From: an uncultured Lentisphaeria bacterium
GTDB taxonomy: Bacteria; Verrucomicrobiota; Lentisphaeria; Victivallales; UBA1829
Direction of reading: 5' to 3'
NCBI GenBank assembly: GCA_905211485.1
Contig: CAJMAW010000141.1
Span: forward strand, 1 to 7,111
DNA length: 7,111 bases
In this document: positions 1-4,954 of the stretch, piece after piece
Layout of the letters: each line of letters opens with the position of its first letter
Position numbering within the stretch: the stretch's first letter is position 1
Program-made: the position numbers and the translations under genes
Notes under the pieces: generated by a model
Database searches by the model: none
The model's input: the letters and a program-made list of their open reading frames with translations, nothing else
Told to the model about the DNA's origin: nothing

Positions 1-23
1 GCGTTGCCTGCCGTATTTTTTAT

Positions 24-50
24 TTGATCTCATGCACTGCAGAGGATCAA
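24..50. other. Stem-loop overlapping the stop codon of the 47-742 gene
   Basis: TTGATCTC (24-31) pairs with GAGGATCAA (42-50) with one bulged G, around a 10-base loop; T23 and A51 can extend it. It covers the stop codon of the minus-strand gene. On the minus strand the hairpin is followed by an A-rich tract rather than a T-run, so it is not a normal intrinsic terminator. It could stabilise the mRNA 3' end, or be chance. Confidence 0.25.
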
Positions 51-742
51 AATGCCCGTTCAGATTCCACAAGAGTCTTGATCTGTTCGTCAGATAATTT
101 GCCCGGATAAGTCTTCAGACATTCCTCCATTGCCTGCTGGAAATTGGCATTGCCGGCAATCCGGGACTCCATCCGCGAAAGATTCAAACGAGCCTGATTC
201 AATTCCAATGCCGCCTTCCAGTCTTTTTCCCCAGATGACTCCTTCTGTTCTTCAGCAGGTGCCTGATTTCTGAGTACCCAGTCCCAGTATTTTTCCGTCA
301 TGACCGCTTCAGAAAGTCCCGGAGAAGGCCGTCCGCCCATTTGAAGGCGTGCCAGCATTACTCTGGCGCAATCCGCTGTGAAACGGGAATTCATCAGTTC
401 ATCCATGGGAAGAGCTCCCGCTTCAAAAAGCAATTCATTGCTTTTTACCATATTTTCCAGAAGCTGAACACGTTCCTGGTAACGTTTGAAATATTCTTCA
501 GAAATTCCGCGGCCGGGACGCATCATCCCCATGGCTCCTCCTCTTTCGCCAGGCATTCCACCAGCACCCGGCCCCCCCGCTCCAGCGCCGCCGGGAGGAT
601 GCGAAACAGCCGTCCTCTGCGACGGCAAAGGAATATCTCCCGGTGTATTCATGAACGCCGCAACAGAACAGATGAATGCAAGAACCGACATTCCCAGCGC
701 AACTGCAGGCGCATGCTTTTCCGAGCATTTCTCGAAACTCAT
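47..742 (-). CDS. Membrane-anchored coiled-coil protein of unknown function
   Basis: I do not recognise this 231-residue protein as a named family. It has a short charged N-terminus and one hydrophobic segment (about residues 12-31), so it is probably an inner-membrane anchor or uncleaved signal with the rest outside the cytoplasm. A Gly/Pro/Met-rich linker follows (about 49-79), then a charged helical region (about 83-135) and a C-terminal helical part (about 172-231). The stretch LLFEAGALPMDELMNSR (104-120) and the later ELNQARLNLSRM (180-191) resemble the amphipathic helical repeats of TolC-like outer-membrane factors, but the protein is far too short to be one. The ATG start is well supported: AGGAGGAGG lies 9 bases upstream on the minus strand. 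The next minus-strand gene upstream is 153 bases away, so it may be transcribed separately. The reading frame is convincing; the function is unknown. Confidence 0.8.
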   Translation of the reverse strand: MSFEKCSEKHAPAVALGMSVLAFICSVAAFMNTPGDIPLPSQRTAVSHPPGGAGAGGPGAGGMPGERGGAMGMMRPGRGISEEYFKRYQERVQLLENMVKSNELLFEAGALPMDELMNSRFTADCARVMLARLQMGGRPSPGLSEAVMTEKYWDWVLRNQAPAEEQKESSGEKDWKAALELNQARLNLSRMESRIAGNANFQQAMEECLKTYPGKLSDEQIKTLVESERAF

Positions 743-759
743 TTCCGAATTCCTCCTCC

Positions 760-784
760 TAACAGTTATAAATGCCCCCTGTTA
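760..784. promoter_or_regulatory. Inverted repeat TAACAG-N13-CTGTTA in the leader of the 47-742 gene
   Basis: Perfect 6-base arms (760-765 and 779-784) lie directly upstream of the AGGAGG ribosome binding site of the minus-strand gene. A separate 10-base perfect palindrome, TCTGATCAGA, lies at 818-827. Either could be an operator or part of an mRNA leader structure. I could not identify a convincing promoter in the 743-895 gap, so the assignment is weak. Confidence 0.2.
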
Positions 785-895
785 AACAACTGGGGAAAAC
801 AATGTTGCAAGGTATGTTCTGATCAGAGAGAATCTCATCCCCGGAGGAAAGTTCAGCCCGTCAGCGGAAACAATACACTGGATGGAGTTGTGAAA

Positions 896-1705
896 TCACG
901 GCCGCGTATTCAACCAGCGTAGACACTCCTCCGCCCATGGGTGCTGTCCCCCTGCAAGCCCCAGACCATGCCCCCCCTTCTCATAAATATGCAGTTCAAA
1001 AGGAATACTGAACTTTTTCAGAGCCGCGGCATAGGCGATGGCATTTTCCACCGGGACACATCCGTCTTCCCATGTATGCCAGATGAAAGCAGGCGGTGTA
1101 TGGGCATCGACCGATTTTTCCATGGAAAGCTTTCTTCTGAGTTCCGGAGAATCCGTTTCCCCCAGCAGATTTTCAAAAGATCCGAAATGCGAATACGGTT
1201 CGCATCCGGAAATCACAGGATAGCAGAGGACACTGAAATCAGGGCGCCCGAGATCCTTTTCCTCCGATTCCCCTTTTTCTCTTGCCCCCAGTTCGTGGAA
1301 AGTTGCGCAGGACGCCGCAAGATGTCCGCCGGCGGAGGAGCCGATGATTCCGATGCAGTTTTTTCTGATGCCGAGACTTTCCGCATTTTCGCGGACCAGG
1401 CGGATCCCACGCGCGGCATCGGAAAGTTCCGCCGGATGACGATAACCGTTCGATCCCAGACGGTAATTGACGACAAAAGCCGTATATCCCTTGGTCACAA
1501 GCCATTCTGCATAAGCGTAACCTTCATGCTGTGCAAGGCCCCAGTAGGCGCCTCCGGGAAGAATCACCACGGCCTTTCCGTTTTTATTCCAGGTGGAGGG
1601 GTGATACGGTGTAATGGTGGGGATGTCTTTTTCAGGGGAATTTCCATGTGCGAAAGGAATTTCATTGGTCCAGAGATGGAGGGCCTGTCGATCCGGGAAG
1701 TCCAT
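896..1705 (-). CDS. Alpha/beta-hydrolase, BD-FAE-like esterase / acetylxylan esterase type
   Basis: Predicted serine esterase of 269 residues, of the type that removes acetyl or feruloyl groups from plant polysaccharides or their oligosaccharides. The sequence shows an oxyanion-hole motif PGGAY (about 50-54), the nucleophile elbow GSSAG (Ser about 124), an acid in WEDGCVPVENA (Asp about 214) and the catalytic His in GGHGLGL (about 246). The triad and spacing match the BD-FAE / family S9-like esterases. There is no signal peptide, so it probably acts in the cytoplasm on imported substrate. The frame also opens at a TTG at 1732, but I prefer the ATG at 1705: AAGGA lies about 11 bases before it, while the TTG has no ribosome binding site. 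A good minus-strand promoter lies at 1765-1793. The exact substrate cannot be read from the sequence. Confidence 0.9.
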   Translation of the reverse strand: MDFPDRQALHLWTNEIPFAHGNSPEKDIPTITPYHPSTWNKNGKAVVILPGGAYWGLAQHEGYAYAEWLVTKGYTAFVVNYRLGSNGYRHPAELSDAARGIRLVRENAESLGIRKNCIGIIGSSAGGHLAASCATFHELGAREKGESEEKDLGRPDFSVLCYPVISGCEPYSHFGSFENLLGETDSPELRRKLSMEKSVDAHTPPAFIWHTWEDGCVPVENAIAYAAALKKFSIPFELHIYEKGGHGLGLAGGQHPWAEECLRWLNTRP

Positions 1706-1733
1706 TTTTCTGCAGAATCCTTGATTGTTCAAT

Positions 1734-1752
1734 TGACTGTGTCATGACTGTG
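1734..1752. promoter_or_regulatory. Direct repeat TGACTGTG x2, possible operator
   Basis: TGACTGTG occurs at 1734-1741 and 1745-1752, a period of 11 bp or about one helical turn. It lies just downstream of the predicted start point of the esterase promoter, roughly +6 to +25 on the minus strand, where a repressor would block transcription. The regulator is unknown and the repeat is short. Confidence 0.3.
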
Positions 1753-1764
1753 AAAATGTTTTTT

Positions 1765-1793
1765 ACTATAGCTCTCCCATTTTGCCGATGCAA
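1765..1793 (-). promoter_or_regulatory. Predicted sigma-70-type promoter of the esterase gene
   Basis: On the minus strand, a -35 box TTGCAT (1793-1788) and a -10 box TATAGT (1770-1765) are separated by 17 bases. The expected start point is near 1758, giving a leader of about 50 bases before the ATG at 1705. Box quality and spacing are both good; it has not been experimentally tested. Confidence 0.6.
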
Positions 1794-1809
1794 AGGCGCT
1801 TTTTATGAT
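1782..1809 (+). promoter_or_regulatory. Predicted sigma-70-type promoter of the ftsQ gene cluster
   Basis: A -35 box TTGCCG (1782-1787) and a -10 box TATGAT (1804-1809) are separated by 16 bases. The expected start point is near 1816, about 28 bases before the small ORF at 1844 and about 138 bases before the ftsQ GTG. Its -35 box abuts that of the divergent esterase promoter. The inverted repeat TTTGC-CGAT-GCAAA (1781-1794) spans both boxes. Confidence 0.5.
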
Positions 1810-1843
1810 TTTTCCATGAAAAAAGGTTAGAAAATCAAGGGAA

Positions 1844-1957
1844 ATGAAGCTATATTCTCCGCAGTGCGGACAGGAAAAAAAAGAATCTGCCTCCGCAATG
1901 AGAAAACATATCGTCAATCATCAATCAGATATCGAACCGGGAGAGGTCCCCCAGTGA
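1844..1957 (+). CDS. Candidate 37-residue leader ORF overlapping the ftsQ start
   Basis: ATG at 1844 opens a 37-codon frame ending at TGA 1955-1957; an internal ATG at 1898 would give 19 residues (MRKHIVNHQSDIEPGEVPQ). Its stop codon overlaps the GTG start proposed for ftsQ in the sequence GTGA, the usual geometry of translational coupling, and its last codons contain the ftsQ ribosome binding site. AAGGGAA lies directly before the first ATG, with shorter spacing than ideal. I recognise no family and the peptide has no membrane segment. It could be a regulatory leader, or an untranslated leader that happens to be open. Confidence 0.3.
   Translation: MKLYSPQCGQEKKESASAMRKHIVNHQSDIEPGEVPQ
1939..1946 (+). 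promoter_or_regulatory. Ribosome binding site that decides the ftsQ start
   Basis: GGGAGAGG ends 7 bases before the GTG at 1954. The in-frame ATG at 1972 is 25 bases away and has no comparable site, and the far-upstream in-frame GTG at 1864 has none. This favours 1954 as the start. Confidence 0.5.
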
Positions 1958-2748
1958 GCTCCGGAATCGGGATGCCGAAAAAACGATCCTCTAAAATCCT
2001 GCTGGCGCTTTTCGTGATTTTCGCCATTGCCGCAGGATGCCTTTTCCTGTTCTGGTACTCGGCACGGGGGATGTTCTATGAAAACCGCCGTTTTGTGTTG
2101 CGGCAGGTCACGCTTCACAGTGCAGGATGGTGGAACGGAAAGGAAAAAGTCCTTTGCGAAATCCTGAATCTCAATCCCGGAACGACAAACCTCTTTTCCG
2201 TCCGTCTGGACGATCTCCGCAGAATCCTCCGGCAGACGGAACCCGGAATTCAGGATGTCTCCGTCCGAAGGGTCCTTCCGGACACTCTGGAATTTCATAT
2301 CGTCGAACGCATTCCGCGTGCCTTCATCAACGGAAGGAATTCCGAGCTTCTCTTTGATACAGAAGGTGTCGTGATCCGAAAAGACAAGTGTGTGAACCTC
2401 AGTTTGAGTCTTCCCGTCATTCAGGGAATCCCGAACGCGGACAAGCTGACCCCGGGCGACCGTGTGGAAAGCGTCAACCGGGCAATGGAGCTTATTCTCC
2501 TGACCCTGACGCTCTGTCCGGACATCCGAATGCGTGTGGTCTGCCCTCTCGGACGGGATCAGCTCATCTGCGCCTTTTACTACAAGGACCGTCAGGCTCC
2601 CGGAGAACTGTTCAGAGCCTATATGTATGACAGCGATCTTCCCGGAAATCTCAATAAGCTTCTGACCGCCCTGGAACGAATCCGCGCGACAAACAGTTCC
2701 AAACGCGAAATCGATCTCCGTTACCGGAATCTGGGAGTGATCCGTTGA
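1954..2748 (+). CDS. ftsQ: Cell division protein FtsQ/DivIB-like
   Basis: FtsQ is a bitopic inner-membrane protein of the divisome. It links early division proteins to the FtsB-FtsL-FtsW-FtsI septal peptidoglycan machinery. From the GTG at 1954 the protein has 264 residues: a basic N-terminus (PKKRSSK), one transmembrane segment (about 15-35), then a POTRA domain (about 47-120) with the family signature SVRRVLPDTL (103-112) followed by VERIPRAFI. The C-terminal beta domain has the usual LLFDTEGVVIRKD and LPVIQGIP stretches. Length and domain order match the family. The start could instead be ATG 1972 (258 residues). Unusually, its neighbours are an esterase, a CBM9-like protein and a TRIC channel; no murC, ddl, ftsA or ftsZ lies in the window. 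It is probably the first conserved gene of a plus-strand transcript from the promoter near 1800. Confidence 0.85.
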   Translation: MSSGIGMPKKRSSKILLALFVIFAIAAGCLFLFWYSARGMFYENRRFVLRQVTLHSAGWWNGKEKVLCEILNLNPGTTNLFSVRLDDLRRILRQTEPGIQDVSVRRVLPDTLEFHIVERIPRAFINGRNSELLFDTEGVVIRKDKCVNLSLSLPVIQGIPNADKLTPGDRVESVNRAMELILLTLTLCPDIRMRVVCPLGRDQLICAFYYKDRQAPGELFRAYMYDSDLPGNLNKLLTALERIRATNSSKREIDLRYRNLGVIR

Positions 2749-2822
2749 AGCATTCTTTCTGTGAATTCCACTGTAAAATTTCATCCTGTCCATTCATCAT
2801 TCAAAAAGGAGATTTCTGATCC

Positions 2823-3482
2823 ATGGCTGACTATCTGGTGAGAAAAGCTTCCGCTCCCGTCTTTCTCAATGCGTCTTTTGAAGACGATCCGCAATGGAAG
2901 AATGCGGAGCTTCTCCGCGTGGATCATCTGCTCGACGCGGAAAAGAAGGATTTCATCTCAAAAGTCTCGCTGAAACTGCTTTACGACGATGCGAACATCT
3001 ACGGACTCTTCCAGGTCGAGGACCGTTACGTCCGCGCAGTCCGTTCCGGTTTCCAGCAGGATGTCTGCAGGGACAGCTGTGTCGAATTCTTCATCCGCCC
3101 CAAAGACAATGTCCGCTATTACAACTTTGAATTCAGCGCAAACGGAGCCATGCTTCTCTACAATGTCACGGACCTCCGCGGAGGGATCTATGAACCCGTC
3201 GCACTGGAGGACTGCGCGTCCGTGGAACGCTGGCACAGCCTTCCGGACCGGGTTGATCCGGAAATCACCGAACCTTTGACATGGCGTCTCGGATTCCGCA
3301 TTCCGCTGGCCTTTTTCGTCAAATACGCCTCCATTGATCCGCGGCTTTCAGGCCAGGTCTGGACGGGGAATGCAAGCAAATGCTGTGATGAAACTTCTCA
3401 TCCTCACTGGCTTTCCTGGGCTCCGCTTTCCCGTTGCGATTTTCACACCCCCTCTGAATTCGGAAGCATCCGCTTCGAGTGA
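2823..3482 (+). CDS. Carbohydrate-binding family 9-like (CBM9/DOMON-type) protein
   Basis: A 219-residue protein consisting almost entirely of one beta-sandwich domain of the family-9-like carbohydrate-binding type. Diagnostic stretches are W25 near the start, VSLKLLYDDANIYGLFQVED (48-67), the strand DSCVEFFIRP (84-93), YYNFEFSANG (99-108) and the C-terminal FHTPSEFGSIRFE (207-219), the typical last strand of this fold. There is no catalytic domain and no signal peptide, so either it is cytoplasmic or it uses a non-standard route. Related domains usually occur on secreted xylanases or as stand-alone proteins in polysaccharide degraders. AGGAG lies 11 bases before the ATG. It follows ftsQ by 74 bases with no clear terminator between, so co-transcription is plausible. 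The domain call is strong; ligand and role are not known. Confidence 0.85.
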   Translation: MADYLVRKASAPVFLNASFEDDPQWKNAELLRVDHLLDAEKKDFISKVSLKLLYDDANIYGLFQVEDRYVRAVRSGFQQDVCRDSCVEFFIRPKDNVRYYNFEFSANGAMLLYNVTDLRGGIYEPVALEDCASVERWHSLPDRVDPEITEPLTWRLGFRIPLAFFVKYASIDPRLSGQVWTGNASKCCDETSHPHWLSWAPLSRCDFHTPSEFGSIRFE

Positions 3483-3571
3483 TGTAATCCGTCAGAGGAA
3501 CTTCAGCGGTATGATGATGGCGGCCGGGAAGGGGGCCATCCGCAACATCCAGACAAAAGGCCTGTGTGACA

Positions 3572-4213
3572 ATGGAAGAAAGCATCACCTACGGGTTCGA
3601 TCTTTTCGGAACATTCATTTTCGCCCTGACCGGGGCGGTCCGCGGAGTCAAACACCGTCTTGATCTTCTGGGCGTGATCGTGCTTTCCTGCACGGTCGGG
3701 GTCGGCGGAGGCATTTTCCGTGACTGCATCATCGGTGCAACCCCTGTGGCGGCTTTGACCAATGAAACCTATCTGATCGTCTGCATCTTCACCGGAATCG
3801 CCGTCTTCACCCGCGCCGATTGGGCAATGAAAAACACCCATATCATCACTTTCTGCGACGCCATCGGACTCGGGGTCTTCACCGCGCTCGGCGCCGCCAA
3901 GGGGATCTCCTGTCATCTAACTCCCATCGGCGTAGTCCTGAGCGGTGTCAGCACCGCTGTCGGCGGCGGCGTGATCCGGGATGTCATGGTCGGGACCGTT
4001 CCCGTTGTTCTGAAAAGCGATTTCTACGCCACGGCATCCCTCATCGGCGGATTCCTCTATTACACCCTCGCCACAAGAAGTTCCCTGCCTTTTTTTGTGA
4101 CTTTCCTCATTGTCTCCTTTGCCGTGACGGGTATCCGTCTTCTGGCTTTCCATTATCATATCGAACTGCCTGTCGCCGCGGATCAATACGAGTTCCCCCC
4201 GAAAAAACGATGA
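3572..4213 (+). CDS. TRIC-family (UPF0126) cation channel membrane protein
   Basis: A polytopic inner-membrane protein of 213 residues, the usual size for bacterial TRIC/UPF0126 proteins (YadS/YicG-like). These have seven transmembrane helices from two related three-helix repeats and form trimeric monovalent-cation channels in characterised prokaryotic members. The repeat signature occurs twice: GGGIFRD (about 45-51) and GGGVIRD (about 131-137). The linking DAIGLGVFTALGA stretch is also typical. The frame can begin at GTG 3566 or ATG 3572. AAAAGG at 3555-3560 is 5 bases from the first and 11 from the second; I choose the ATG because the upstream gene uses the same 11-base spacing. It starts 89 bases after the CBM9-like gene and converges on pckG. 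No U-run terminator follows; a pyrimidine-rich tract does. The family is clear; the physiological ion is inference. Confidence 0.92.
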   Translation: MEESITYGFDLFGTFIFALTGAVRGVKHRLDLLGVIVLSCTVGVGGGIFRDCIIGATPVAALTNETYLIVCIFTGIAVFTRADWAMKNTHIITFCDAIGLGVFTALGAAKGISCHLTPIGVVLSGVSTAVGGGVIRDVMVGTVPVVLKSDFYATASLIGGFLYYTLATRSSLPFFVTFLIVSFAVTGIRLLAFHYHIELPVAADQYEFPPKKR

Positions 4214-4223
4214 CGACCTGACT

Positions 4224-4247
4224 AGGAGAATCCGCATGATTCCTCCT
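4224..4247 (+). promoter_or_regulatory. Hairpin that would mask a ribosome binding site, or a weak terminator
   Basis: AGGAGAATC (4224-4232) pairs with GATTCCTCCT (4238-4247) with one bulged C and a 5-base loop. The left arm holds a good Shine-Dalgarno sequence, and the ATG at 4236 begins in the loop. It lies 10 bases after the TRIC stop codon and a pyrimidine-rich tract without a clean T-run follows. It could be a weak terminator of the TRIC transcript or a control element of the small ORF. Confidence 0.35.
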
Positions 4248-4373
4248 TACTTCCTCTTTCTCTTCCTCTTTCTTTTTCCGCGCCCTTTCTTTTCCTTTTT
4301 TCCTACTCTTCCCGGCATCCATCCTGTCCCGCGCATCCCATCTCATAGAAAAACGCTGCGTCTCTTCGCTTGA
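4236..4373 (+). CDS. Candidate 45-residue hydrophobic small protein
   Basis: ATG at 4236 opens 45 codons to TGA 4371-4373, starting 22 bases after the TRIC stop codon. AGGAG (4224-4228) sits 7 bases before the ATG, the best-spaced binding site in this half of the window. The peptide begins MIPPYFLFLFLFLFPRPFF, a Phe/Leu run long enough for one short membrane segment, and ends in a basic tail (PSHRKTLRLFA). Against it: the DNA is C+T-rich, which automatically yields Phe/Leu/Ser/Pro codons and few stops, and the binding site can be sequestered in a hairpin. No family is recognised. I treat it as possible rather than likely. Confidence 0.25.
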   Translation: MIPPYFLFLFLFLFPRPFFSFFPTLPGIHPVPRIPSHRKTLRLFA

Positions 4374-4880
4374 CCTCTTTCTTTCCTGGTTTTTCTGTAA
4401 TGACGCATGCACTCCTGCATGAAGAATACGTCTGTACACCTGTGCTCTCCCTTCACATTTTCCCCTTTTGGAAAAAATTTCCCGCTTCCTGAGCGGTTTC
4501 CCGATTCCCTTTCTGTACGTTTGTTTCTTCCTTCCCGCTTCCATTCCGTTCCATCTTCCACTTTGTTTTTCTTTCTTCCATCTGTTCCGCTTTCTGACTC
4601 CGCCATTGTTTTTTACCTGATTTTCTGTTCTTTCCTTTCCGGGAGGGATGAGTATTTCTTCTCTCTTTTCCTCTGCTTTTCCTCAAGAACGATGATTTCC
4701 CGGGGGAAAAAAACAAGCCACCCTTTTCTTCTCCCCGAACGGAAATCACCGGGAATGGAGAAACAAAAGGGGAAAGACTGGGAATGTCGTGGGAATCGGG
4801 GGAAGGTAGGTCTGCTCTGTCCTGGGAAACAGCAGGAAAAATGCGGAAAGGAGACGCCGTGGAGAAAAAATGTGAGATGT

Positions 4881-4921
4881 AAAAAAAGGACCGGGACATG
4901 ATTCAAATGTCCCGGTCCTTT
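4881..4921 (-). terminator. Intrinsic terminator of pckG
   Basis: AAAGGACCGGGACAT (4885-4899) and ATGTCCCGGTCCTTT (4907-4921) form a perfect 15-bp stem with a 7-base loop. Read on the minus strand, the stem runs into seven T residues (complement of 4881-4887), giving a standard Rho-independent terminator about 33 bases after the pckG stop codon. On the plus strand no T-run follows, so it should act mainly for pckG. Confidence 0.92.
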
Positions 4922-4954
4922 CAAAGACCTGAATTGAAGGAAAGACTTTTTATT

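Larger units (their letters stand above)
4214..4954. other. Long convergent intergenic region with pyrimidine/purine strand switch
   Basis: These 741 bases lie between two convergent genes. The plus strand is strongly pyrimidine-rich from about 4240 to 4690 (roughly 90% C+T in 4261-4320 and about 80% in 4501-4620, weaker around 4330-4440). It becomes purine-rich from about 4700 to 4890. The switch coincides with the near-palindrome TTTCCCGGGGGAAA around 4697-4710. Long open frames exist on both strands, but they encode low-complexity Ser/Phe/Pro or Lys/Arg/Glu strings and open only because such DNA has few stop codons. Small hairpins include CATGCA-CTCC-TGCATG (4406-4421) and TTTTCC-N6-GGAAAA (4458-4475). 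Apart from the small ORF at 4236 and the terminator at 4885, I see no gene here. Confidence 0.7.

Noticed and set aside
341..922. 193-codon plus-strand open frame opposite the membrane-anchored protein
   Set aside because: The minus-strand frame has a strong AGGAGG binding site and protein-like composition. This frame has neither and its translation is rich in Arg/His/Ser typical of a shadow.
941..1747. 268-codon plus-strand open frame opposite the esterase
   Set aside because: It is the antisense shadow of a gene with a full catalytic triad, it lacks a ribosome binding site, and its translation has no recognisable domain.
1733..1769. Alternative plus-strand promoter with TTGACT (1733) and TACTAT (1764)
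   Set aside because: The boxes are 25 bases apart, too far for a sigma-70 promoter, and the region is better explained by the two promoters at 1765-1809.
1921..2793. 290-codon minus-strand open frame opposite ftsQ
   Set aside because: It is antisense to a clear FtsQ protein, its translation resembles no family, and it has no convincing start signal.
3521..3545. GATGGC...GCCATC stem between the CBM9-like and TRIC genes
   Set aside because: It has only 6 base pairs, a large G-rich loop and no T-run, so it is not a credible terminator.
3503..3916. 137-codon minus-strand frame opposite the TRIC gene
   Set aside because: It is the antisense shadow of a well-conserved membrane protein with two GGG-x-x-RD motifs.
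4224..4260. Clear intrinsic terminator of the TRIC gene
   Set aside because: The hairpin has a bulge and the following tract is mixed C and T rather than a T-run, so I recorded it only as a hairpin of uncertain role.
4407..4901. Long overlapping frames on both strands in the intergenic tract (4407-4901 plus, 4453-4899 minus, 4107-4544 minus)
   Set aside because: Their translations are low-complexity strings dictated by C+T- or G+A-rich DNA. They overlap each other, the TRIC gene or the pckG terminator, and lack good binding sites.
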